From PALSA-612 sp964595575 (GTDB lineage Bacteria > Actinomycetota > Thermoleophilia > Gaiellales > Gaiellaceae): DNA of 64,000 bases. Below the pieces are notes generated by a model. The model was not told the origin of the DNA, did not search any database, and saw only the letters and a list, made by a program, of their open reading frames with translations. Of this stretch, positions 5,079 to 13,410 are shown in pieces. The stretch covers positions 1 through 64,000 of the forward strand of contig CAZQRA010000013.1 of assembly GCA_964595575.1 (NCBI GenBank), read 5' to 3'. Every line of letters begins with the position of its first letter. Position 1 is the first letter of the stretch. The position numbers and the translations under genes were made by a program.

Positions 5079-7190
5079 CTACTCGGCGCGGCCGAAGGCG
5101 CGGATCTCCTCCTGCTCTTCCTGCGAGAGCTCGCGGGGGACCTCGCCCCGAGCTCGCTTCTCCGCCTGTACGTGGGCTCGGATGTCCTCCACCACCTCCG
5201 GGTTGGCGAGGGTAGTGGTGTCGCCCACGTCGGCGAAGTTGGAGATGGCGGCGATCACCCTGCGCATGATCTTCCCCGACCGGGTCTTGGGCATGTCGGG
5301 GACGATCCAGACGTTCTTGGGCCGGGCGATCTTGCCGATCTGGGCCTCGATGGCACGGGACACCTTGGCGTCGACCCCGGCCGGCGCGTAGCCGGGCTTG
5401 AGCGTGACGTACATCTCCACCGCCCGGCCGCGCAGCTCGTCCACGACCGGCACCGCCGCCGCCTCGGCCACCTCCTCCACGGTCAGGGCCGCCGACTCCA
5501 GCTCCTTCGTCCCCAGCCGGTGGCCGGCCACGTTGATGACGTCGTCCACCCGGCCCAGGATGCGGAAGTAGCCGTCCGCCGCCTGCACCGCCCCGTCGCC
5601 GGCGAAGTAGGGCCAGTCGCGCCAGTCGGTGCTCGTCCGATCGCGGCAGTACTTGGCGTAGTAGGTCTCGACGAACCGCTCGGGCTGGCCCCAGATGGTC
5701 TGCATGATCCCCGGCCAGGGGTTGCGGATGCAGATGTTGCCGGCCCGGCCGCTTCCCGGCGGCACCGGTTCTCCGTTCTCGGCCAGGACGATGGGGTAGA
5801 CGCCGAGGACGCCGGGCCCGCAGCTTCCCGGCTTCATGGGCTGGAGGGCGGGCAGGGTGCTGCCCAGGAAGCCTCCCGTCTCCGTCTGCCACCAGGTATC
5901 GACGATGACCGCCTCGCCCTTGCCCACCACCTCGTAGTACCAGCGCCAGACGTCGGGCTCGATGGGCTCGCCCACCGTGGTCATGTGCTTGAACCGGTAG
6001 CGGTACTTCAGGGGCTCGTCCGGCCCCAGCTTGCGCAGCATGCGGATGGTGGTGGGGGCGGTGTGGAAGGTGGTGACCCCCAGACGCTCGGCGATCCGCC
6101 AGGGCCGGCCGGGGTCGGGGTAGGTGGGGACGCCCTCGTAGATCACGCTGGTCGTGCCCAGGGCCAGGGGCCCGTAGACGATGTAGGAGTGGCCGGTGAT
6201 CCAGCCGATGTCGGCGAGGCACCAGTAGGTGTCCTCGGGATGGATGTCCTGGTAGTACTTGGAGGTCCCGGCCACGTAGGCGAGGTAGCCGCCGGTGGAG
6301 TGCTGGCAGCCCTTGGGCCGGGCCGTCGTTCCGCTCGTGTACATGAGGAAGAGGGGGGCCTCCGAGGGCATGGACACCGGCTCCACCGTCTTCCCCCGGA
6401 ACTCGGCCAGGAGCTCGTCCGCGAACACGTCCCTTCCCTCCACCATGGGGCTGGCGGAGACATAGCGGCCGGGATGGCGGCGGAACACGAGCACCTTGTC
6501 CACCCGGGTGCCCAGCTTCTCGGCCGTGGCCACGGCCTCGTCGGCCTTGGCCTTGTGGTCGATGAGCTCGCCGTTTCGGTAGTAGCCGTCCATGGTGACG
6601 AGGACGTGGCTCCCCGAGTCGGCGATCCGCTCGCCGCAGGCCGCTCCGCTGAACCCCGCGAACACCTGGGAGTGGATGACGCCCAGGCGGGCGCAGGCGA
6701 GCATGGCCACGGGAAGCTCGGGCACCATGGGGAGGTGGAAGGTGATACGGTCGCCGGCCCCCAGGCTGCAGTAGTCCCGGAGCAGGGCGGCGAGCTCGTT
6801 CACCCGGCAGTAGAGCTCGCGGTAGGTGACGGCCCTCGTCTCCTGCTCCTCGGGCTCGGGCACCCAGATTAGGGCCGCCTTGTTGGCGTAGGCCGGGAGG
6901 TGGCGATCGACGCAGTTGTAGCTGGCGTTGAGGCGACCCCCCACGAACCACTTCCAGAAGGGGGGGTTGCTGGTGTCGAGGATGGTGTGCCAGTAGCGGT
7001 CCCAGGAAAGAAGGTCGGCGTACTCGCGGAAGCAGTCGGGGAAGCGCTCCTCGCTGAACCGCTCCAGGATGGCGGGGTCGGAGGCGTTGGCCTGGCCGAC
7101 GAAGCGGGGGGGAGGGTAGTAGTACTCCTCCTCCCGCCAATGCACGGCGATGTGGGCCTCGGAGACCTGGACCTCCTGCTCGTGTACCAC
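5079..7190 (-). CDS. acs: Acetyl-CoA synthetase (AMP-forming)
   Basis: The 703-residue product activates acetate to acetyl-CoA via acetyl-AMP. Visible adenylate-forming motifs include the P-loop TSGTTARPKG, WWQTETGG, GRVDDVINVAGHRLGT, and the C-terminal KTRSGKIMRR with the conserved catalytic lysine that is acetylated in the family. The GTG start at 7190 has GGAGGTGA a few bases upstream. A -10-like TATCCT (rc of 7258-7263) suggests a leader of about 60 bases. Length is slightly above the common 650 residues because of an N-terminal extension. Bases 6538-6630 are duplicated at 1845-1937. No acetate transporter or regulator is adjacent. Confidence 0.93.
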   Translation of the reverse strand: MVHEQEVQVSEAHIAVHWREEEYYYPPPRFVGQANASDPAILERFSEERFPDCFREYADLLSWDRYWHTILDTSNPPFWKWFVGGRLNASYNCVDRHLPAYANKAALIWVPEPEEQETRAVTYRELYCRVNELAALLRDYCSLGAGDRITFHLPMVPELPVAMLACARLGVIHSQVFAGFSGAACGERIADSGSHVLVTMDGYYRNGELIDHKAKADEAVATAEKLGTRVDKVLVFRRHPGRYVSASPMVEGRDVFADELLAEFRGKTVEPVSMPSEAPLFLMYTSGTTARPKGCQHSTGGYLAYVAGTSKYYQDIHPEDTYWCLADIGWITGHSYIVYGPLALGTTSVIYEGVPTYPDPGRPWRIAERLGVTTFHTAPTTIRMLRKLGPDEPLKYRYRFKHMTTVGEPIEPDVWRWYYEVVGKGEAVIVDTWWQTETGGFLGSTLPALQPMKPGSCGPGVLGVYPIVLAENGEPVPPGSGRAGNICIRNPWPGIMQTIWGQPERFVETYYAKYCRDRTSTDWRDWPYFAGDGAVQAADGYFRILGRVDDVINVAGHRLGTKELESAALTVEEVAEAAAVPVVDELRGRAVEMYVTLKPGYAPAGVDAKVSRAIEAQIGKIARPKNVWIVPDMPKTRSGKIMRRVIAAISNFADVGDTTTLANPEVVEDIRAHVQAEKRARGEVPRELSQEEQEEIRAFGRAE

Positions 7191-7314
7191 CTGTCACCTC
7201 CGGGACGACGGATCGAGCTTGGGCCGAGCGGGCTCGCACCCGCTCGTCGGTGGCATAAGGATACGCTCGCCCCGGCTCCCGGGCAGGCCGCCGAGGACAG
7301 GCACGCGGTCGAGG

Positions 7315-7385
7315 CTGCGGGGCTAGGATTCGAACCTAGACTACCTGGTCCAGAGCCAGGCGTCCTGCCGTTAGACGACCCCGCA
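7315..7385 (-). tRNA. tRNA-Gln (anticodon CTG)
   Basis: On the reverse strand the acceptor stem TGCGGGG/CCCCGCA closes with U1-A72, typical of tRNA-Gln. The D stem is GTCT/GGAC, the anticodon stem CCTGG/CCAGG with loop CTCTGGA (anticodon CTG), and the T arm CTAGG-TTCGAAT-CCTAG. The discriminator is G and the following CC could be part of an encoded CCA-like end. All stems pair, so the gene appears functional. Confidence 0.93.
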
Positions 7386-7424
7386 CGGCCAGGCCATTCT
7401 AGCCGCCGCTAGGTCGAGGCGTGG

Positions 7425-8318
7425 CTAGGCCCCCGGCTCCAGCCGGTAGACGGGTACCAGCCGCTTCTCGGCCTCGGTGTCGATGTGGGCCTCGACCTCC
7501 ACGTAGGGCTCGAGACCGGAGCCGCGCAGCTTCTCCTTGAGGAGCTCGTCCACCTGGTACAGGCCGGAGGAGTTGTTCATGGCGATCCCGATCATGATGG
7601 GGCGGGTGGCTCCGTCCTTGATCTCCACGCTGTCGATGGCGGCGGCCGACAAGGAGTGGATGGATACCCGCCCGCGCTCGAAGGGGATACGGGAGCGGCC
7701 CTTGGCCATGTCCAGGGCGTCGGCCACCCGCAGGATGCCCGCCTCCAGCGTGAGCGGCTTGCCGTAGGCCCGGTGGCTCGTGATGGCGTGCAGCACCTCG
7801 GCGACGAGCACCGTCAGCTCGGGCTCCCCGTAGGTACCGGCGGCAAGCTCGCGGGCCTTGCGCTCGCCCAAAAGGAGGCTTATGTCCTCGTGGCCGTCCC
7901 GGTGGACAGCCATGCCTACGTCGTGGAGGAGGGCTCCCAGGGTGACGGCGACCTCGGCGTCGTCCTGATCGAGCCCGTAGTCGCGCACGAGGGAGGGCTC
8001 GACCCCGTGCTTGGTGAGCTGGCGTAGGAGCTTGAGGGCGATGTTGGCCACGATCTGGACGTGCACCCAGGAGTGATCGTTGATCTCCAGGCGGGCGAGG
8101 GCGTTCACGTTGGCCACGTGCCAGAGGGCCTTGAGCTCGTCGTCGGCGTTCACCCGCTCGAGGACCGCCCGGAGCTTGCGGTTGCCGCGGGTGGGCACCC
8201 GGATGCGCATCTTGGCCACCGCCTCGGCGGGGGTGAGGCGGACCTCGCGCTCGGGCTCGGCGGCAGGGGCCGCCTCGACCAGGCGCTCGGGCTCCTCCGG
8301 ATCGTGCTCCTCGCCCAC
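7425..8318 (-). CDS. HD-domain metal-dependent phosphohydrolase
   Basis: The 297-residue product has an HD-type pattern: DHSWVHVQIVANIALKL supplies the first His, LGALLHDVGMAVHRDGHED the HD pair, and a later HRAYG and LRVADALDM supply the remaining His and Asp. This family hydrolyses nucleotides or cyclic dinucleotides; the substrate here is unknown. The N-terminal 50 residues are acidic and low-complexity. I chose the GTG at 8318 because TACGCT (rc of 8326-8331) sits 7 bases upstream in leaderless geometry. A longer start would also overlap the divergent prenyltransferase gene. Confidence 0.78.
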   Translation of the reverse strand: MGEEHDPEEPERLVEAAPAAEPEREVRLTPAEAVAKMRIRVPTRGNRKLRAVLERVNADDELKALWHVANVNALARLEINDHSWVHVQIVANIALKLLRQLTKHGVEPSLVRDYGLDQDDAEVAVTLGALLHDVGMAVHRDGHEDISLLLGERKARELAAGTYGEPELTVLVAEVLHAITSHRAYGKPLTLEAGILRVADALDMAKGRSRIPFERGRVSIHSLSAAAIDSVEIKDGATRPIMIGIAMNNSSGLYQVDELLKEKLRGSGLEPYVEVEAHIDTEAEKRLVPVYRLEPGA

Positions 8319-8325
8319 GCCGCAA

Positions 8326-8331
8326 AGCGTA
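8326..8331 (-). promoter_or_regulatory. Leaderless-type -10 (TACGCT) for the HD-domain gene
   Basis: Reverse-strand TACGCT is followed by 7 bases and the GTG at 8318. It decides the start of the HD-domain gene. Confidence 0.42.
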
Positions 8332-8361
8332 CGCCACCCAGCCCTGGAGGCGAGGAGGGCC

Positions 8362-8367
8362 GATAAT
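8362..8367 (+). promoter_or_regulatory. Leaderless-type -10 (GATAAT) for the UbiX-like gene
   Basis: GATAAT is followed by 6 bases and GTG at 8374, with no ribosome binding site. Confidence 0.42.
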
Positions 8368-8373
8368 GGCCCC

Positions 8374-8967
8374 GTGCCCTCCTCTCCCAGGCGTCTTGTC
8401 GTGGCCATCACCGGGGCCTCGGGGTCGATCTACGGCATCCGGCTGCTCGAGGTGCTGCGGGGGATGGGCGAGGTGGAGATCCACCTCGTGATCAGCCCGG
8501 CCGGCAAGCGCACCCTCGTCCACGAGACCGACTACACGGTGGAGCAGGTCGAGCAGCTGGCGGACGCGGTGTACGGCTACCGAGACGTGGGGGCGCCGCT
8601 CGCCTCCGGCTCGTTCCCGACCGCAGGCATGGTCGTCTGCCCCTGCAGCATCCGCACCATGTCCGCGCTCGCCCTCTCCCTGGCCGACAACCTCATCACC
8701 CGTGCCGGGGACGTCTGCCTCAAGGAGGGCCGCCCGCTCGTGTGCGTCGTCCGGGAGACGCCCCTCCACCTCGGCCACCTCAAGCTCATGACCAGGCTGG
8801 CCGAGATCGGGGGCGTCGTGCTGCCGCCCGTCCCCGCCTTCTACGCCCGCCCGCGCACGGTGGAGGAGATCGTCGACCACACGGTGGGACGGGTCCTGCA
8901 ACGGCTGGGGATGCCTGTCCCCGGGCTCGTCCCCGAGTGGCGGGGAGACAACGCCCGCCCCGACTAG
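8374..8967 (+). CDS. ubiX: UbiX-family flavin prenyltransferase
   Basis: The 197-residue flavoprotein-fold enzyme reads RLVVAITGASGSIYGIRLLE at the N-terminus (FMN-binding GASG). VVCPCSIRTMSALALSLADN supplies the conserved Cys-Ser region, and RPLVCVVRETPLHLGHL the phosphate and prenyl site. UbiX makes prenylated FMN, the cofactor of UbiD-type decarboxylases. No ubiD is present in this window, so the partner is elsewhere or the protein serves another decarboxylase. The GTG at 8374 follows a GATAAT hexamer by six bases. It is convergent with the ABC exporter gene, seven bases away. Confidence 0.88.
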   Translation: MPSSPRRLVVAITGASGSIYGIRLLEVLRGMGEVEIHLVISPAGKRTLVHETDYTVEQVEQLADAVYGYRDVGAPLASGSFPTAGMVVCPCSIRTMSALALSLADNLITRAGDVCLKEGRPLVCVVRETPLHLGHLKLMTRLAEIGGVVLPPVPAFYARPRTVEEIVDHTVGRVLQRLGMPVPGLVPEWRGDNARPD

Positions 8968-8973
8968 GGGCGC

Positions 8974-10776
8974 CTAGGCCACCGCCGCCCAGTCCCCGTA
9001 GAGCGCGGTGTAGAGGCCGCGCCGGGCGAGGAGCTCGCGGTGCGTCCCCTGCTCCACCACTCGGCCCTGGGCGAGGACGACAATGAGGTCGGCGCTCCGG
9101 ATGGTCGACAGGCGGTGGGCGATGACGAAGGCCGTGCGACCCGCCACCAGCCGCTTCAGCGCCCGTTCGATCGCCCGCTCGGTGCCGATGTCGACCGAGG
9201 AGGTGGCCTCGTCCAGGATGAGGATGCGGGGGTCGGCGAGGAGGGCCCGGGCGAAGGCGACGAGCTGGCGCTGCCCCAGGGAGAGCCGGGCCCCCCGCTC
9301 CCCCACAGGGGTGTCGTAGCCCTGCTCCAGGGCCACGATGAAGTCGTGGGCGCCCACGGCCCGGGCGGCGTCCTCGACCTCCTCGAGGGACGCGTGGGGC
9401 CGGGCGAAGGCGATGTTCTCCCGCACGGTGCCGGCGAACAGGAACCCCTGCTGGGGGACGATGCCGAGCTGGGAGCGCAGGGAGGCCTGGGTGACGTGGC
9501 GGAGGTCGACGCCGTCGATGGTGATGGAGCCGGCCCGGGGGTCGTAGAAGCGGGCGAGGAGCTTGGCCAAGGTGGACTTGCCGGCCCCGGTGTGGCCGAC
9601 GAGGGCCACCGTCGTCCCCGCCGGGATGTCGAGGTCGATGTCGTGCAGGACGTCGGGGCCGTCCCCGTATCCGAAGCGCACCCGATGGAAGCGGACGTGC
9701 CCTTGGATGCGCGGCAGGGGTCGGGCGCCCGGGCGGTCGCGCACTTCCGGCTTCTCCTCCAGGACGTCCACGATCTTGTCCAGGGCGGCGGTGGCGGAGA
9801 GGAAGGTGTTGTAGAGCTGGGACAGCTCTTGCACGGGGTCGAAGAAGTTGGCCAGGTAGCCGATGAAGGCAAAGAGCGTACCCACGGTGAGGTCTCCGCC
9901 GGAGACGAGGTAGCCCCCGTAGCCGAGGACGACGGCGGTGGCGGCGGCGGAGAGGAAGTCGACGAAGGGGAAGTAGAGGCCGTTAAGGACGACGGTGCGG
10001 TAGTTGGCCTCCCGGTAGCGGTCGTTCACCTCCCGGAAGCGCCGCATGCTCTGGCGCTCGCGGGCGAAGGCCTGGACGACCCGCGTGCCGGCGATGTCCT
10101 CGGCCAGGGCGGCGGTAACTAGCCCCAGCCGCTCCCGCACGGCCCGGTAGGCGCGGGCAGAGTGGCGGCGAAAGAGGGAGGTGGCGGTCGCCATGGCCGG
10201 GAAGACGGCCAGGGTGGCCAAGGCCAGGCGCCAGTCGAGGACGAAGAGGAGGGCGGCCGAGCCGGCCAGGGTGAGGGAGTTGCGGACCAAGGTGTTGACG
10301 CCCTCGGTGACGAGCTGGTCGAGGGCATCCACGTCGTTCGTGAGCCGGCTGATGATGACGCCGGCCCGGTTGCGTTCGTAGAAGCCGAGGGAGAGGGTCT
10401 GCAGGTGGCGGAAGAGATGGGAGCGGAGATCGGCCAGGATGCGCTCGCCGGCCCAGCCGGCGAAGTAGGTCTGGGCCGCGCTCGTCCCCCAGTTGGCGAG
10501 ACCGGCGGCCACGAAGCCGGCCACGACGATGCCCAGCGTCGGGAGGTCGCCGCGGGCGATGCCGTGGTCGATGGCCAGCTTGGCCAGGTACGGCGGGGCC
10601 AGGGAGGTGGCGGTGGCGGCGAGGAGGCAGGCGACGGCGAGGCCGGCCTGGAGCTTGTAGGGGGCGGCCAGGCGGGCCAGCATCTGGAGCCGACGCTTGG
10701 TGCGGGGCCACGACCAGTCCTCTACCCGGGCGCCGCGCTCGGCGGTGAGGTGGGAGCCGGGCTGCCAGATCCTCAT
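8974..10776 (-). CDS. Heterodimeric ABC exporter subunit, consensus Walker B, degenerate signature
   Basis: The 600-residue half transporter has six transmembrane helices (about residues 40-330) and a C-terminal nucleotide-binding domain with Walker A GHTGAGKST and Walker B ILILDEATSSVD (catalytic Glu present). Its signature is LSLGQRQ instead of LSGGQ. The partner gene upstream (10949-12742) has the reverse pattern, so together they would form one consensus and one degenerate ATP site, as in TM287/288- or BmrCD-type exporters. Residues just before the first helix are charged. The gene follows its partner after a 172-base gap. The substrate (drug, lipid or peptide) cannot be inferred. Confidence 0.88.
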   Translation of the reverse strand: MRIWQPGSHLTAERGARVEDWSWPRTKRRLQMLARLAAPYKLQAGLAVACLLAATATSLAPPYLAKLAIDHGIARGDLPTLGIVVAGFVAAGLANWGTSAAQTYFAGWAGERILADLRSHLFRHLQTLSLGFYERNRAGVIISRLTNDVDALDQLVTEGVNTLVRNSLTLAGSAALLFVLDWRLALATLAVFPAMATATSLFRRHSARAYRAVRERLGLVTAALAEDIAGTRVVQAFARERQSMRRFREVNDRYREANYRTVVLNGLYFPFVDFLSAAATAVVLGYGGYLVSGGDLTVGTLFAFIGYLANFFDPVQELSQLYNTFLSATAALDKIVDVLEEKPEVRDRPGARPLPRIQGHVRFHRVRFGYGDGPDVLHDIDLDIPAGTTVALVGHTGAGKSTLAKLLARFYDPRAGSITIDGVDLRHVTQASLRSQLGIVPQQGFLFAGTVRENIAFARPHASLEEVEDAARAVGAHDFIVALEQGYDTPVGERGARLSLGQRQLVAFARALLADPRILILDEATSSVDIGTERAIERALKRLVAGRTAFVIAHRLSTIRSADLIVVLAQGRVVEQGTHRELLARRGLYTALYGDWAAVA

Positions 10777-10871
10777 CGGCCCTGTCGTCCCCGGCTAGGC
10801 CCCTGGGAAGACCCCACCTCCCCGACCCACGGCGCCAGCCTACCGCCTGTCCTGCGCCCTGGGGGAGACGA

Positions 10872-10891
10872 GATCGCGCCAATACCGCGCC
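10872..10891. repeat. Intergenic motif shared with 44151-44170
   Basis: The 20-base stretch GATCGCGCC, A, ATACCG, C, GCC in the gap between the two ABC subunit genes recurs at 44151-44170 with two differences (G for A, T for C). Both copies are intergenic. The nature is unknown: it could be a promoter or regulator site or a small repeat. Confidence 0.4.
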
Positions 10892-10948
10892 AACGCCGGC
10901 CGAGCCCGCGCGGAAGCCCCGCTCCGGCCCTGTCCGCCCCCGCCCGAC

Positions 10949-12742
10949 TCACAAGGGCGCCCCAGCTCCTGCCGTCGCCTCCACCCGCGCTGCCACCTCG
11001 GCCTCGAGCAGGCCGTGCTCGTGGATCTCCCGGTACACGGGGCTCTGCTCGAGGAGGTGGTCGTGCGCCCCCCGGGCGACCACCCGTCCCTGGTCGAGCA
11101 CCACCACCTCGTCGGCGAGGGCGATGGTGGACAGGCGGTGGGCGATGATGAGGGTCGTGCGGCCGCGCATGACCTCGCGCAGGCCCAGCCGGATCCTGGC
11201 CTCGGTGGTGGCGTCCACAGAGGCGGTGGCGTCGTCGAGGATGAGGACGCGGGGGTCGAGGAGGAGCGCCCTGGCGATGGCGATGCGCTGCCGCTCGCCC
11301 CCGGACAGGGTGACTCCCCGCTCCCCCACCAGGGTGTCGTAACCCTGGGGCAGGCGCTCGATGAACTCGTGGGCCTGGGCTGCCCGGGCGGCGGCCTCCA
11401 CCTCCTCATGGGTGGCCTCCGGGCGGCCGAAGGCGATGTTCTCGCGCACGGTGGCGGAGAAGAGGAAGGGCTCCTGCCCGACGACGCCGATCGCCCGCCG
11501 GAGCGAGGCTAGCCGCACCGAGCGCACGTCCACGCCGTCCAGGCACACCCGTCCTGCGGTGACGTCGTAGAAGCGGGGGAGGAGGGAGGCCAGGGTGGTC
11601 TTCCCCGATCCCGTGTGGCCGATCAAGGCCACCGTCCGGCCCGGCTCGATGTCGAGGTCGACGCCGCGGAGGACGGGGCGCAGAGGGTCGTAGCCGAACC
11701 AGACCCCCTGGAAGCTCACTCGTCCGGGGCCCTGGGGAAGGTCGACCGCGTCGGGGGCATCGCGGATCTCCTCCTGCTCGTCCATGATCTGGAAGATCCG
11801 CTCCCCGGAGGCGGTCGCCCGCTGGGCCTGGCCGATCCACATGCCGAGCATGCGCAGGGGCATGACCAGCATGAGTAGGAGCACGTTGAACTGGACGAAG
11901 GCTCCCAGGCTGAGGTCGCCGTGGACGACCTGGCGGCCGCCTTCCAGGAGCACCGCCGCTTGGGCGAGGAGGGGCAAGAAGGCAAGGAGGGGCACGTAGA
12001 AGGCCCGCTGCCGGTTGGCCCGTAGGCTCTCTCGAAAGACAGCCTCGGAGGCGCGCCGGAACCGATCCTCCTCCGCCTTCTCCTGGGCGAAGGCTTTGAC
12101 CACATGCACGCCTACGATGCTCTCCTCGGCGGCGGTGGCGACGTCGGCCATCCGCTGCTGGACCTCGCGCAGGACGGGGTGGGAGGCCTGGCTGTAGCGG
12201 TAGGCGAGGAGGACGAGGAGGGGGGTGATCCACAGGGCAAGCAGGGCCAGCTGCCAGTCGACCACGAACAAGACGGCGGTGACGACGAGGATCGTCACCA
12301 CGTGCTGGAAGAAGAAGATGAGCCCGTAGCCGAGGAAGAAGCGCACCGCCTGGAGGTCGACGGTGGCCCTGGACATGAGCTGGCCCGTCTGGTGGCGGTC
12401 GAAGAAGCCGAAGGAGAGGCGGAGGAGCTTGGCGTAGAGGGCGTTCCTGAGGTCGAACTCGACCCCCAGGGCCTGGCGGCCGGCGACGAGGCGACGCCCC
12501 ACCATGAGCCCCGCCTTGGCGCCGCCCACGGCCACCACCAGCCCCACGAGGAGCGAGAGGCCGGTAGCGTCCCCGCGGGCGATGGGCCCGTTGATGGTCT
12601 CGCGGATGAGGAAGGTGATGGCGATGCCTGCGAGCTGGGAGGCGACGGCGAGCACGCAGGAGACGGCGAGCGACACCCTGTACGGCCGCAGGAAGCCGAG
12701 CAGACGGACGAACGTATCGCGGTGGCGCGGCGCCTCGGGCAC
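10949..12742 (-). CDS. Heterodimeric ABC exporter subunit, canonical signature, degenerate Walker B
   Basis: The 597-residue half transporter has six transmembrane segments, Walker A GHTGSGKTT, signature LSGGERQ and Walker B VLILDDATASVD. Asp replaces the catalytic Glu, marking the non-hydrolytic site of a heterodimeric exporter. GTG at 12742 follows TAGATT (rc of 12749-12754) by six bases, so the message is probably leaderless and reads on into the second subunit. Cytoplasmic loops carry the usual coupling-helix features. The substrate is unknown. Confidence 0.88.
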   Translation of the reverse strand: MPEAPRHRDTFVRLLGFLRPYRVSLAVSCVLAVASQLAGIAITFLIRETINGPIARGDATGLSLLVGLVVAVGGAKAGLMVGRRLVAGRQALGVEFDLRNALYAKLLRLSFGFFDRHQTGQLMSRATVDLQAVRFFLGYGLIFFFQHVVTILVVTAVLFVVDWQLALLALWITPLLVLLAYRYSQASHPVLREVQQRMADVATAAEESIVGVHVVKAFAQEKAEEDRFRRASEAVFRESLRANRQRAFYVPLLAFLPLLAQAAVLLEGGRQVVHGDLSLGAFVQFNVLLLMLVMPLRMLGMWIGQAQRATASGERIFQIMDEQEEIRDAPDAVDLPQGPGRVSFQGVWFGYDPLRPVLRGVDLDIEPGRTVALIGHTGSGKTTLASLLPRFYDVTAGRVCLDGVDVRSVRLASLRRAIGVVGQEPFLFSATVRENIAFGRPEATHEEVEAAARAAQAHEFIERLPQGYDTLVGERGVTLSGGERQRIAIARALLLDPRVLILDDATASVDATTEARIRLGLREVMRGRTTLIIAHRLSTIALADEVVVLDQGRVVARGAHDHLLEQSPVYREIHEHGLLEAEVAARVEATAGAGAPL

Positions 12743-12748
12743 AGACGA

Positions 12749-12754
12749 AATCTA
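12749..12754 (-). promoter_or_regulatory. Leaderless-type -10 (TAGATT) for the ABC exporter operon
   Basis: Reverse-strand TAGATT is followed by 6 bases and GTG at 12742. Confidence 0.45.
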
Positions 12755-12884
12755 CTGATGGCCTGCTGGTCCCGGCCGCGGGTCGAGGATCTCTTCGCCG
12801 GCTTCGTCCTCGACTTCGAGCCCCGCGGCATGGCCGAGCCCAACGCCCCGGCGCCGACCGGCGGCCGTACGCTCTCTTGGTATA

Positions 12885-12909
12885 GGCTGCCGCTTTGTTA
12901 CAGGCAGCC
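12885..12909 (+). promoter_or_regulatory. 5'-leader hairpin before the cupin gene
   Basis: GGCTGCC (12885-12891) and GGCAGCC (12903-12909) are perfect inverted repeats around an 11-base loop. They lie just downstream of TATAGG (12881-12886) and upstream of the GAGGAGG ribosome binding site. It could be an operator or an RNA hairpin. Confidence 0.4.
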
Positions 12910-12933
12910 GCCGACCGAGTCTGAGGAGGCGAC

Positions 12934-13287
12934 ATGGGCTACTCCGTGTGCGACGCGGCCGACGTCGAGGCCCTGAACGGTGTCTTCCGGCCTATCCGGC
13001 GGGCGCTCGGCGGCCGTGCGTTCGGCATCAACCAGGAGGACCTCCCGCCCAATGCCGACCAGTACCCTGAGCACGATCACGCCCAGGACGGCCAGGAGGA
13101 GGTCTATTACTGCCTCGAGGGCGGGGGGCGAATCGTCGTCGACGGCGAAGAGATCGAGCTTCGGCCCGGCCGCTACGTCCTCGTGTCGCCGGAGTCGCGG
13201 CGCAAGGTGTGGGCGGGCCCGCAGGGTCTGAAGATGATCGTCGTGGGCGCGCCCGTGGGCCGGGCCTACGAGCCGCGCGAGGGGTAG
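12934..13287 (+). CDS. Small single-domain cupin protein
   Basis: The 117-residue product is one cupin barrel. Motif 1 is EHDHAQDGQEEVYYCLEGGG, giving metal ligands H-x-H...E, and motif 2 is LRPGRYVLVSPESRRKVW, where the usual His of motif 2 is not obvious. GAGGAGG lies eight bases before the ATG. The leader holds a hairpin at 12885-12909. Family members range from sugar-binding sensors to dioxygenase-like enzymes, so no function can be assigned. The gene stands alone between the ABC exporter and the convergent glycosylase. Confidence 0.75.
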   Translation: MGYSVCDAADVEALNGVFRPIRRALGGRAFGINQEDLPPNADQYPEHDHAQDGQEEVYYCLEGGGRIVVDGEEIELRPGRYVLVSPESRRKVWAGPQGLKMIVVGAPVGRAYEPREG

Positions 13288-13289
13288 AG

Positions 13290-13314
13290 GAGGCGCGGGA
13301 CGTCCCCGCGCCTC
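13290..13314. terminator. Strong hairpin between convergent genes
   Basis: GAGGCGCGGG (13290-13299) and CCCGCGCCTC (13305-13314) form a perfect 10-bp stem with a 5-base loop directly after the cupin stop codon. The convergent glycosylase gene ends at 13411. No U tract follows, as is common in GC-rich actinobacteria, so it may act on either strand or with Rho. Confidence 0.6.
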
Positions 13315-13410
13315 CGCGACCATCTGGGAGCGCTCCTGCGAGCGGTGGTCGGCGACCCACCGGCCCCCAGTCAGAGCTCGAACGTGGGCTCGCTCCCGGC
13401 CCGCCCGGGA

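Noticed and set aside
5044..7239. Second reverse-strand frame of 731 codons overlapping acs
   Set aside because: It is an alternative frame of the same strand without motifs; the acs frame carries every adenylate-forming motif.
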